A program made the position numbers and the translations under genes. Below the pieces are notes generated by a model. That model saw nothing but the letters and a program-made list of their open reading frames with translations. It was not told the origin of the DNA and did not search any database. DNA of 64,000 nucleotides from an uncultured Coriobacteriia bacterium. Its GTDB lineage: Bacteria > Actinomycetota > Coriobacteriia > Coriobacteriales > QAMH01. The stretch covers positions 30,225 through 94,224 of the forward strand of contig CAUHSG010000007.1 in NCBI GenBank assembly GCA_959608885.1, in the 5' to 3' direction. Positions 35,401 through 42,305 of the stretch are shown here, piece after piece. The first letter of the stretch is position 1; every line of letters begins with the position of its first letter.

Positions 35401-36181
35401 CGCGCCCGAGCTCATGGCGCATGTCCAGGTATGCATCGAAGGCGGCCTGTACGACCTCGTCATCGATCTCGATATCGGTAAGCTCGGTGCCGAAAGTCGT
35501 GTGGCGACAATGGTCGGACCAATAGGTGTCGACCATCTTCACTTCGGTAATGGTCGGGTCGCGATGCTCGACGTTGGCGAAGTAGTCCTGGAAGACCTTG
35601 ATGTCGGCAAGGTCCATTGCCAAGCCGCGCTCGCGGATGAAGATCTCCAGAATCTCGTCGTCGTAATCGATGAAATGCTCGATGAGCTCGACATTATCCG
35701 GCTCGGGGTACTCAGTCTTGAGCGTATCAACTTCATCGAGCGACGCTTCGCGCGCCTCAACGGGATTGATGAGATAGTGCTTGATGGTAACGACATCGTC
35801 ATCGCTCAAGTCGCCTTCGAGCAGATATAGCGTCGCACTACGCACCTCGGGGCGCTCGCCGCACGAGACGAACTGGATGCACTCACTTGCCGAATCGGCC
35901 CGCTGGTCGAACTGGCCGGGCAGGTACTCGACCCCGAAGAGAACGGAATCGTCGGCAAGGGTCGGCAGACGACGATGCGCCATATCGACTTGCGGCTCAC
36001 TGAAGACGGTGGGGATGCACTGCTCGAAGAGATCCTCATCGATACCCTCGACATCATAGCGATGGATGGTACGTAGCCTTTCAAGCCCCTCGATTCCCAG
36101 CAGACTGCGGAGCTCCGTCTCCAGCTGCTGCGACTCGACATCGAACTCGGGCTTCTTTTCGACATAGACGCGAGAAACCAT
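32456..36181 (-). CDS. purL: Phosphoribosylformylglycinamidine synthase, single-chain PurL with GATase domain
   Basis: This 1241-residue protein holds all FGAM synthase parts. These are an N-terminal PurS-like domain, the ATP-binding domains (HCRHTTFGTELTD, then FLFKNETHNHPTEVEPFGGAATCIGG near residue 315), and a C-terminal class I glutamine amidotransferase with PGNNCEYD and the nucleophile in MLGICNGFQALVKLG (about residue 1110). It catalyses the fourth step of purine synthesis. GGAGG precedes the ATG. Its 5' end is divergent from the lipoprotein gene and a TAAGAT -10-like box lies upstream. Confidence 0.94.
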   Translation of the reverse strand: MVSRVYVEKKPEFDVESQQLETELRSLLGIEGLERLRTIHRYDVEGIDEDLFEQCIPTVFSEPQVDMAHRRLPTLADDSVLFGVEYLPGQFDQRADSASECIQFVSCGERPEVRSATLYLLEGDLSDDDVVTIKHYLINPVEAREASLDEVDTLKTEYPEPDNVELIEHFIDYDDEILEIFIRERGLAMDLADIKVFQDYFANVEHRDPTITEVKMVDTYWSDHCRHTTFGTELTDIEIDDEVVQAAFDAYLDMRHELGRDEKPVCLMDMGTIGAKYLKKQGILTGLDESEEINACTVKVKVDVNGEDEDWLFLFKNETHNHPTEVEPFGGAATCIGGCIRDPLSGRSYVYQAMRVTGAADPHTPIDETLAGKLPQRKIVTTAAHGYSSYGNQIGLATGQVNELYHPGYAAKRMEIGAVVGATPADHVRRETPVAGDKIILLGGRTGRDGIGGATGSSKAHNVSSIETCGAEVQKGNAPVERKLQRLFRRKDACRLIKRCNDFGAGGVSVATGEIADGLLIDLDRVPKKYDGLDGTELAISESQERMACAVAAEDVDEFLSYANEENVEAVVIATVTEEPRVVMTWRGDTIVDVSREFLNSNGASKQMNVHIAAGEDYSPSWEGESFAERMRSVVTDLNVASNKGLVEMFDSTIGANTVLMPFGGARQLTAPMAMIAKLPVLGETTTTSGMAWGFNPYLSSANQFKGAYLAVVESVAKLVAAGFSRKDAYLTFQEYFGSLRDVPERWGKPAASLLGALMAQVDLGVGSIGGKDSMSGSFEDLDVPPTLVSFATAVGTVDHAMSPEFKGAGHEVLCIHPFYEADGLMPEKAGLLECLDTIECLIDTGQVLAVGTPGFGGDAELLFKMCLGNGIGLRINDEVDLDTLFINAYGSFAVEMAPGAELPESTENMHVVELGETIDEYAIIAGGETVRLAVLQEAWESELEDVFPYREDGGGVDMISDASNIPLTYCGNLAKPRVIIPVFPGNNCEYDTALAFERAGAVPETFIINNLTPDAVAESTKAFVEKIDNSQIIMIPGGFSGGDEPDGSAKFITAFFRNPNVTDAVRRLLNDRDGLMLGICNGFQALVKLGLVPYGDIVTMDAGCPTLTFNTIGRHQSRIVRTRVASNLSPWLSRCEVGDIHTVAISHGEGRFVANDDTLEQLIESGQIATQYVGLDGMPSMDLDVNPNGSVLAIEGITSPDGRVLGKMGHTERWSAGVYQNIPDLSYQPLIEGGVGYFTD

Positions 36182-36288
36182 TCCCAGGCCTCCAATTATC
36201 TCGTGGCTTATTTGCCGTGAACTATCTTACATGAATGGAGCATGTGGTATGGTTTGCATAACGTCTCGACAATGCCAAAGGAGCCATC

Positions 36289-36897
36289 ATGAAGCGCTCG
36301 TTTATACTCGTCATTTCCTGCGTTTGCGCGCTTGCCATCGCCCTGTTCGCCCTGACCGCCTGTGGTGGAGCATCCGACTCGTCAAATAGCTCGGCTGCTA
36401 GCTCGAGCGCGTCTTCGACTTCCGGCGACGACGCTGATGCCACCAATCCGGAAGACGCGTCAGCATCGGGCATGTCCCGCGACGATGTCCGCAGCGTCTT
36501 CGAGCAGACCATCGCGACTATGAGCGAGTTCTACAAGGGCAGCACGCCCGTGGGCGAGCAGCTCTACTATGCCGGTGGTGCCGACGGCGCCGGAGCCATC
36601 TTCGTCCTCATCGTCCCCGAATCCAACACATCCGCCATCTTCATCGGCCCGGCAACGGTCGGCGAGGACAACAAGCTGACCATCACTGACGAGACAACGG
36701 GTAGCTCCATTTCCTTTGCCGTCTTGGACAACGGTGACGACACGTACTCGTTCTCCATGGGCGACCAATACGGTGCCGCTGTCATGAGCAGATGCAGCTC
36801 GGGCGAAATCGTCGATGCGCTCACTGACGTCGTCATGGCCTCCCCGGCAGCCCAGTCGACGGGCGACGGCTCCGCCCAGGAACAGCCCCAAGAGTAG
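36289..36897 (+). CDS. Uncharacterised lipoprotein
   Basis: This 202-residue protein has a lysine/arginine start, a hydrophobic core and the lipobox L-T-A-C (Cys25), then a Ser/Ala/Asp-rich linker of about 35 residues typical of surface lipoproteins. The remaining domain is of unknown function. It is predicted to be anchored in the outer leaflet of the cytoplasmic membrane. AAGGAG precedes the ATG. It is followed by the lysozyme-like gene 22 bp later and is probably co-transcribed with it. Confidence 0.8.
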   Translation: MKRSFILVISCVCALAIALFALTACGGASDSSNSSAASSSASSTSGDDADATNPEDASASGMSRDDVRSVFEQTIATMSEFYKGSTPVGEQLYYAGGADGAGAIFVLIVPESNTSAIFIGPATVGEDNKLTITDETTGSSISFAVLDNGDDTYSFSMGDQYGAAVMSRCSSGEIVDALTDVVMASPAAQSTGDGSAQEQPQE

Positions 36898-36919
36898 AAG
36901 CGCGCAATCCATCCAGCCC

Positions 36920-37768
36920 ATGAGCCAACGCCTCAATCGAGCAAGTCGTACAAATACGAGCCACAGTCACTCGGAGCGCAGCCGCTCGGGCCGCAATGGT
37001 GCGAGACGTGGTAACTCGAGCCGTTCCCGTTCGAGCCATCCTCCCATCACGGGTAAGCGCGGCTCGGTCAAGGCCGTCGCGCAACGTCAGGTCAGTCGCA
37101 GGGGCGCCGTCAACAGCCGCAATCTCAAGCGCATAAAGACGCCCCACAAGGCCGCACGCATCGTACTCGTCATCACGCTCTGCGTCATCATCGTCATCGC
37201 GGGAATCGCCGCAGTCTTCTCCCAAACGGACACAGCGAAGTATGCCACCTGCGAGCAGTATCGTCCCGTCGTACAGCAGGCGTGCAAGGACTGCGGACTT
37301 GACGCGAGCTGGGCCGATTGCCTGCTCGCGGCCATGGTCGTCGAGTCGGGCGGTGACAAGAACGTGAAAAGCGTCCTCAACGTCAGTGGCGACATCATGC
37401 AAGCCGCAGAAGGCGCCTACGGGTGGATCGTCATGAACGGCTGGCCCGAGCGCGGCATCGCAGCCGAATCTACCGAAGCATCGATTTACGCCGGGGTCAT
37501 GGAGTTCAAGCAGAACCTCCAGCTTTGGGAGAGCTACCTTGGCGCAATCACACCCAACGACACGACCGAGATTCAGCTTGTCATCCAAGGCTATAACTTT
37601 GGCGCAGAGGGATGGTTTGCCTGGTGCAAGCAACGCAACGTCCATGCGTACACGGTCGAGCTTGCCAAGGAATACTCCAGCACGAAGATGCCCGCGGACG
37701 CCAAAGGCACACCCACGCATGCCCAGAAATGGCTTACGGCCTACGAGACCATCCATAAGAGTCACTAG
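36920..37768 (+). CDS. Membrane-anchored lysozyme-like protein
   Basis: This 282-residue protein has a highly basic Arg/Ser-rich N-terminus (about 85 residues), one transmembrane helix (RIVLVITLCVIIVIAGIAAVF split at about residues 92-113), and an extracytoplasmic domain resembling the CwlT-type lysozyme-like fold: LLAAMVVESGGD with a likely catalytic Glu, and VIQGYNFG. It may cleave peptidoglycan glycan strands. The ATG at 36920 fits the gap after the lipoprotein gene. Confidence 0.75.
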   Translation: MSQRLNRASRTNTSHSHSERSRSGRNGARRGNSSRSRSSHPPITGKRGSVKAVAQRQVSRRGAVNSRNLKRIKTPHKAARIVLVITLCVIIVIAGIAAVFSQTDTAKYATCEQYRPVVQQACKDCGLDASWADCLLAAMVVESGGDKNVKSVLNVSGDIMQAAEGAYGWIVMNGWPERGIAAESTEASIYAGVMEFKQNLQLWESYLGAITPNDTTEIQLVIQGYNFGAEGWFAWCKQRNVHAYTVELAKEYSSTKMPADAKGTPTHAQKWLTAYETIHKSH

Positions 37769-38112
37769 AGGGACGGTTGGCGTCAACCGCCCTTGTCTCA
37801 TCTTGCAGCTATGTCCTGATGACTCGCTTCCGCCCAGAAGAGCGGAAAGCTCACCTCCCGCTCATTAACGAGCGGAACGTGAGCTTTCCATAGCGGATGC
37901 CCCAGACAACATCCGAACCAAACGTTGCAGCTTTTGATTTAGCTGTAACGGCGGCCATAGGCTACGACACCGGAGCTTCTCCTATTGAAGATCCAGTGAC
38001 GGCGGATATAGATTGCGTTGTCCTCACGATTGAACAGTCTTGAGATCCACATTTAAACCACCCTTGTACTGCTATCCGTCCTCGCCCTGTATTTCCCGAT
38101 GAAGGCTAGACC
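37769..38112. other. 344-bp non-coding stretch with a strong hairpin at 37844-37889
   Basis: Arms GGAAAGCTCAC (37844-37854) and GTGAGCTTTCC (37879-37889) enclose a second stem CCGCTC-attaac-GAGCGG. A competing stem TTCCGC/GCGGAA lies just upstream (about 37829-37847). A half-element of the ATGAGACAAA family (ggacggttggcgtcaaccgccc then ttgtctcat) follows the lysozyme gene at 37771-37800. I see no convincing gene here, and in particular no RelE/YafQ-like toxin next to the antitoxin gene. Confidence 0.6.
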
Positions 38113-38313
38113 TCAGCATGTCTCTTCTCGTTTGTCCCCGTCTTCCGACTGCGTGTCGGGAACGACGAGGTCGAACGGGATACGGTTCTGGGCAACAAGT
38201 TGCTTTGTTGCCATGACGACGTAGGTGTTGAAGTTCAGTCCCAGCGCATCGAGCTTCGCGCTGGCCTCCTTCTTCAGATCGTCGTCCATGCGTATGGTCG
38301 TCGACTTCATCAT
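38113..38313 (-). CDS. RelB/DinJ-type antitoxin, apparently without a toxin
   Basis: This 66-residue protein matches the ribbon-helix-helix RelB/DinJ pattern: STTIRMDDDLKKEASAKL, then LGLNFNTYVVMATKQLV, then IPFDL. The N-terminal strand binds DNA as a dimer and the C-terminus neutralises an mRNA-cleaving toxin in known systems. The upstream region is unusually AT-rich (atatat tracts at 38340-38400) compared with the rest of the window, hinting at transfer. No toxin ORF is visible on either side. Confidence 0.82.
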   Translation of the reverse strand: MMKSTTIRMDDDLKKEASAKLDALGLNFNTYVVMATKQLVAQNRIPFDLVVPDTQSEDGDKREETC

Positions 38314-38429
38314 TGTTCTTGCCTTTGGCTGCGTTTATTTAATATATATGTCTATTAGTAGTGCATTAGGCGTACATAGTATATCTCATATATTTTGATT
38401 TGACATATAATTTTGCGAAGAAAGAATCG

Positions 38430-38467
38430 AAAAAAGACCGACCGACCCCTCAACGGAGTCGGTCAGC
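38430..38467 (-). terminator. Terminator after the TorD-family gene
   Basis: The stem GACCGAC/GTCGGTC, with an extended GACCGACCGACC arm, is followed on the minus strand by TTTTTTC. It lies about 45 bp past the stop of the TorD-family gene. Confidence 0.8.
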
Positions 38468-38511
38468 ACGTCTACGGCGTATTATGTGGTTTCTATTTTT
38501 AGACCGTTTGC

Positions 38512-39141
38512 CTAATTCTCTTCGAACGCATCGAGGTCCCACTGCAACCATGCGACGGCAAGCTCGACGATGGCGCGGTAGAACCCGGAATCATCCTGCG
38601 CAGCTTGCTCGTTATCGAGCATGTGTCGCAGCAACGCAAGCGGATGCCGCTCGAAGAAGGCCGCAAGCGTCCTGAGCTGCTCGTCACTCGGCTGCTGCAG
38701 ATAATCGAGCGGTACGAGCATAAACAGTTCGTTCGCGATATGGTCGTCCGGCAAGAAGCGCTGGATGCTCGTCTCGACGCCCAGCTCTCGCGCCACGTCA
38801 TAGACGGCGCCCCCATCGAGGCCGTATGCGCTCTCGAGTGGCGGCATGGGCGCTTCCGGAAGCAGAAAGGCGCACGCGTATTCGGCATCCATGGCCATCT
38901 TGCGATGGTCCTCGGGAATGTCGGCCAACTTGGCAACCGCAGCCTCGATGTGATCGAGCGCGTCGTGAGTACGCTCATTTTCTAGGCTCTCGCGCAGACC
39001 AGCCCAAAACGCCGGATCGCTCACGTTGAAGAGCAGCGTCTCGTCGAGCGGATACCCGAGGATGTTTCCGAGAAACTGGTACACGGACATGCTTCCGTGC
39101 CCGTCATGTTCATGGTCGTGGTCATGTTCGTGATCATGCAT
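38512..39141 (-). CDS. TorD/DmsD-family molybdoenzyme chaperone with His-rich N-terminus
   Basis: This 209-residue all-helical protein has the TorD signature region RFLPDDHIANELFMLVPL and the final helix pattern AIVELAVAWLQWD. TorD-type chaperones bind apo-molybdoenzymes and assist cofactor insertion. The N-terminus MHDHEHDHDHEHDGHG is unusual and could bind Ni, Zn or Co. AAGGAG precedes the ATG at 39141. It lies about 25 kb from the molybdoenzyme genes; the client is unknown, and neither molybdoenzyme in this window has a Tat signal. Confidence 0.82.
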   Translation of the reverse strand: MHDHEHDHDHEHDGHGSMSVYQFLGNILGYPLDETLLFNVSDPAFWAGLRESLENERTHDALDHIEAAVAKLADIPEDHRKMAMDAEYACAFLLPEAPMPPLESAYGLDGGAVYDVARELGVETSIQRFLPDDHIANELFMLVPLDYLQQPSDEQLRTLAAFFERHPLALLRHMLDNEQAAQDDSGFYRAIVELAVAWLQWDLDAFEEN

Positions 39142-39255
39142 GCCGATCTCTCCTTTCGAATGGGACAAGTTGGTCTGACCAAACTGTCTCGTTTCGCAGG
39201 TCAAAGTGTCTGTCGCGAGTATAATGGCTGGCATTACCAAATGACGGGACAGCGA

Positions 39256-39999
39256 ATGATTGACACCGAACTGACAGTGGACCTTAAGGTGACCGTTCCC
39301 TTGCGCGTCACCGATTTTGACCGCTACGGCCGTATCAAGCCCTCGGCCGTACTCGAGCTCTTCCAGGAAGCCGCCACTGCGCAGGCAAGCGTCATGGACA
39401 TCGACCATGCCGCGATGGAGCGTCGCGGTGTGTTCTGGGCCGTCATTCGCACCTACTACGAGATCGTCCGCCAACCCGAGCTATACACGTGCGTACAGGT
39501 GCGCACCTGGCCTCACTCCCCCTCGCGCTTCTCGTTCCAGCGCGATTACATCATCAGCTCGCTCGATGACGAGGTACTCGTGCGCGGCACCTCGGAATGG
39601 GTGCTCATGAGTCTCGAGACGCGGCAATTCGTGAGCCTCGCCGGCGTGTACGAGCCACCTGCGAACTTGCTCGACGAGAAGAACTTCGAGAGGAAACCAC
39701 GCAAGATACGCGATTTCGAGACCGGTGACGTAATGCCCTACGTCGTCATTCCGCCCTACACCTCAGCTGACATCAACGGGCACGTCAATAACAGCGTCTA
39801 CGCGGACTACCCCTTCGATGCCATCAACCCGGGCAGGGAACACAACGTGAAGAACTTCCAAATCGACTTCAGACACGAGGTGCGCACGGACCAGCCGCTC
39901 TCCATCTATACGAAACGCGACGATGACATGATCATCACCAAGGGCGTCGACGAAGACGGCGAGACCGTATTCGCCGCCCGCACCAAGTTCACGAACTAG
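39256..39999 (+). CDS. Acyl-ACP thioesterase
   Basis: This protein of about 247 residues is a double hot-dog fold acyl-ACP thioesterase (FatA/B-like bacterial branch). The N-terminal hot-dog has VTDFDRYGRIKPSAVLELFQEAA split, and the second carries the catalytic-region motif DINGHVNNSVYADY (about residue 178), with the Asn/His pair typical of the family. It releases fatty acids from ACP. An ATG at 39241 is an alternative start; neither has a strong ribosome-binding site. Its TAG overlaps the rnhA stop on the opposite strand. Confidence 0.88.
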   Translation: MIDTELTVDLKVTVPLRVTDFDRYGRIKPSAVLELFQEAATAQASVMDIDHAAMERRGVFWAVIRTYYEIVRQPELYTCVQVRTWPHSPSRFSFQRDYIISSLDDEVLVRGTSEWVLMSLETRQFVSLAGVYEPPANLLDEKNFERKPRKIRDFETGDVMPYVVIPPYTSADINGHVNNSVYADYPFDAINPGREHNVKNFQIDFRHEVRTDQPLSIYTKRDDDMIITKGVDEDGETVFAARTKFTN

Positions 40000-40451
40000 C
40001 CCGCTTCGAGTTCGTCCATCGCACGGTTGGCAAGCTCGTCGGCCCGTATGTTGCCGGCGTTATCCGCATGTCCCTTGACCTTGTGAAAGCTGATGTCGGC
40101 AAACTTGTGCCGCTCTTCGTCGAGTGCGAGCCACAGCTCCTTGTTGGCAACGGGTTGCTTTTTTGAGTTGACCCACCCCTTCTGCCTCCACCCATCTATC
40201 CATGACGTGATCCCGTTGAGGACGTAGGCGCTGTCGAGGTAGACGTCAGTGGACACCGTCTTGTTCCTGATGGCACGCAGCCCCTCGATGGCGGCCGTCA
40301 GCTCCATCTTGTTGTTGGTGGTATCACGCTCGCCGCCCCAAAGCTCCCTCTCGTGCTCGCCCCAGACGAGATAGACGCCCCAGCCGCCCAGGTTCGCATC
40401 GCTCTGGTTGCCACGACAGCCGCCATCGCAGTAGATCTCCAGCCTCGTCAT
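39996..40451 (-). CDS. rnhA: Ribonuclease HI
   Basis: This 151-residue protein has the four catalytic acidic residues of RNase HI: Asp in EIYCDGG, Glu in KMELTAA, Asp in VYLDSAYV, and Asp in IRADELAN, plus the HKVKGH loop. It degrades RNA in RNA-DNA hybrids. It ends in a CTAG shared with the convergent thioesterase stop and begins just downstream of the aminotransferase gene (6 bp), so it is probably co-transcribed with it. Confidence 0.94.
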   Translation of the reverse strand: MTRLEIYCDGGCRGNQSDANLGGWGVYLVWGEHERELWGGERDTTNNKMELTAAIEGLRAIRNKTVSTDVYLDSAYVLNGITSWIDGWRQKGWVNSKKQPVANKELWLALDEERHKFADISFHKVKGHADNAGNIRADELANRAMDELEAG

Positions 40452-40457
40452 GCGCGT

Positions 40458-41969
40458 CTACTGCCGGTAGTAGGTCAGGAAGTCTTCGATGGCGTCCATC
40501 GCCTCGCCAAGCGTGCGGCGACGCGGCAGGTAGACGATGCGGAAATGATCGGTGTCATCGCAGTTGAAGCCGGTGCCCTGGACGATGAGCACCTTCTTGT
40601 CCTTGAGCAGGTCGAGTGCGAACTGCTCGTCGTTGGTAATGTTGAAGCGCTTCTTGTCGAGCTTGGGAAAGATGTAGAACGCCGCCTTGGGTTTGACGAC
40701 GCTCACACCGGGCATCTCGCAGAGCCGCTCGTAGACGAAGTTGCGCTGTTCGTACACGCGGCCACCGGGCACGACGTAGTTCCGCACGCTCTGGTGTCCC
40801 CAGAGCGCCGTCTGCACGATGGACTGCGCCGGCACGTTCGAGCACAGGCGCATGTTCGTGAGCATGTTGAGCCCCTCGATGTAATCCCTGCCCAGGCGCT
40901 TGTTGCCCGACAATGCCATCCAGCCGATGCGGTAACCGGCGACCATGTGGGATTTCGACAGGCCCGAAAACGTGATGCAGAACAGGTCGGGAGCGAGCGA
41001 GGCGATGGAGATGTGCTCGCCTTCCCCCTCCATGACGAGGCGGTCGTAGATTTCGTCGGAGAAGATCATGAGCTGGTGCTCGCGGGCTATGTCGACGATG
41101 CCCTGCAGGACCTCGCGCGGATACAGCGCGCCGGTGGGATTGTTGGGATTGATGATGACGATGGCCTTGGTGCGCGGGGTGACCTTGGCACGAATGTCAT
41201 CGAGGTCCGGATACCACTCCGCCTCCTCGTCGCAGACGTAGTGGACGGGATGCCCGCCCGCGAGCGTCGCGCACGCAGTCCACAGGGGGTAGTCGGGCAT
41301 GGGCAGCAGAATCTCGTCGCCATCATCGAGGAGCGCCGACATGCAGATGTTGATGAGTTCCGAAACGCCGTTGCCCGTGTAGATGTCCTCCATCTGGACA
41401 TTGGGCAAGCCCTTGAGCTGGTAGTACTGCATGATGGCCTTGCGAGCGGACCACAGGCCCTTGGAATCCGAGTACCCCTCGCAATCGGCGAGCTGTAGGG
41501 ACATGTCATGCACGACCTCGTCGACGGCGCGAAAACCGAAGGTCGCCGGATTGCCGATGTTCAACTTGAGCACGTGCATGCCCGCCTGCTCCATGCGGTT
41601 TGCCTCATCGAGCACGGGACCGCGCACGTCATAGAGAACGTTGTCGAGCTTCGAGGACTTCTTGAACTCGCGTACGGGGGCAGGTCCTTGGTCGGCCACC
41701 TTCGTTGCCAACGGCGCAGTCTCAGAAGCATGTTGCCCCTCCTGCTCGTCCGTTTCCGGATTGAGCCATTCGGAATCGACGTCGAGCGCCTGCGCGAGAA
41801 AGTTCAATGTGGCCTTGCGCGGTGTAGTCTTGCCGCTCACGTACTGACTCAGCTGGCTCTTTCCCAACTTGAATCCCTGGATTTCGGCCTGTCGCAGCAA
41901 GTCGACCTGCTTGAGCCCGCTTGCCTTCATCGCTTCCTTGAGCCTGTCGGCGAAAATCATTGAGTTCAT
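40458..41969 (-). CDS. XRE-type HTH fused to AlaA-like aminotransferase
   Basis: This 503-residue protein begins with a helix-turn-helix domain of the XRE/Cro type (residues about 5-67: ADRLKEAMKASGLKQVDLL, then SQLSQYVSGKTTP). A roughly 45-residue linker leads to a complete fold-type I PLP aminotransferase with PNNPTGALYP, SDEIYDRL and the PLP-lysine segment FSGLSKSHMVAGYRIGW. The catalytic part resembles alanine/glutamate-pyruvate transaminase AlaA. Such fusions normally carry a GntR-type HTH (MocR), so the XRE version is notable. GGAG precedes the ATG at 41969. Direct GTTCA repeats upstream suggest autoregulation. Confidence 0.9.
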   Translation of the reverse strand: MNSMIFADRLKEAMKASGLKQVDLLRQAEIQGFKLGKSQLSQYVSGKTTPRKATLNFLAQALDVDSEWLNPETDEQEGQHASETAPLATKVADQGPAPVREFKKSSKLDNVLYDVRGPVLDEANRMEQAGMHVLKLNIGNPATFGFRAVDEVVHDMSLQLADCEGYSDSKGLWSARKAIMQYYQLKGLPNVQMEDIYTGNGVSELINICMSALLDDGDEILLPMPDYPLWTACATLAGGHPVHYVCDEEAEWYPDLDDIRAKVTPRTKAIVIINPNNPTGALYPREVLQGIVDIAREHQLMIFSDEIYDRLVMEGEGEHISIASLAPDLFCITFSGLSKSHMVAGYRIGWMALSGNKRLGRDYIEGLNMLTNMRLCSNVPAQSIVQTALWGHQSVRNYVVPGGRVYEQRNFVYERLCEMPGVSVVKPKAAFYIFPKLDKKRFNITNDEQFALDLLKDKKVLIVQGTGFNCDDTDHFRIVYLPRRRTLGEAMDAIEDFLTYYRQ

Positions 41970-42050
41970 TTTTTACTCCGTAAGTTCAATTTACTGGTCA
42001 TGAGGTTCATTTTTGGCAGAATATCACAACAAGCCAGGCAAGAGGTTCAA
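41964..42050 (-). promoter_or_regulatory. Four phased GTTCA(A)TT direct repeats before the XRE-aminotransferase gene
   Basis: GTTCATT/GTTCAAT/GTTCATT/GTTCAAT start at 41964, 41984, 42005 and 42045 (steps 20, 21, 40), that is, two or four helical turns. The first overlaps the start codon. Read on the coding strand they are AAATGAAC/AAATTGAAC. They are a plausible operator for the encoded XRE domain. The rest of the 41970-42305 gap holds the inverted repeat at 42138-42243 and the polymerase promoter. Confidence 0.55.
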
Positions 42051-42137
42051 TTTCGCGAGACGCAAGGCGAAAATGACGAATTATAAGTTTCTCGAATGGG
42101 AACAGGCGGCCAAGCCATTTATTCCATTTTGCTGCGT

Positions 42138-42243
42138 CCGTACGGGCAGGCTGCAAAGCGGAGGTCTAAGGGAGCGCGCCGTAAAGACCGCGAAGCGGGC
42201 TGTCGGGAAGCGACCGTCGGAGCGAAGCAGCCTGTCCGTACGG
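42138..42243. repeat. 17-bp inverted repeat arms flanking ~72 bp
   Basis: Arms CCGTACGGGCAGGCTGC (42138-42154) and GCAGCCTGTCCGTACGG (42227-42243) are complementary except at one position. Inner GGTCT/AGACC can pair. It looks like a second MITE-like or structured element, in the divergent intergenic region. No ORF of its own is evident. Confidence 0.6.
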
Positions 42244-42262
42244 ATCCACACGTTCCAAAATG

Positions 42263-42276
42263 CGAACGCTTGTTCG
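42263..42276. promoter_or_regulatory. LexA (SOS) box upstream of the Y-family polymerase gene
   Basis: CGAACGCTTGTTCG is a perfect CGAAC-n4-GTTCG palindrome, the Gram-positive/actinobacterial LexA-binding consensus. It overlaps the predicted -35 box. Confidence 0.85.
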
Positions 42277-42298
42277 TGTCTCACCTATCCCCTATACT
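42270..42298 (+). promoter_or_regulatory. Promoter of the Y-family polymerase gene, probably leaderless
   Basis: TTGTTC (42270-42275) and TATACT (42293-42298) are 17 bp apart. The expected start of transcription, about 42305, coincides with the ATG at 42306, and no ribosome-binding site is present. Confidence 0.6.
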
Positions 42299-42305
42299 CC
42301 ACACC

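Noticed and set aside
37890..38112. Possible toxin gene downstream of the RelB-like antitoxin
   Set aside because: Only short frames are present and none shows RelE, YafQ or other toxin motifs.
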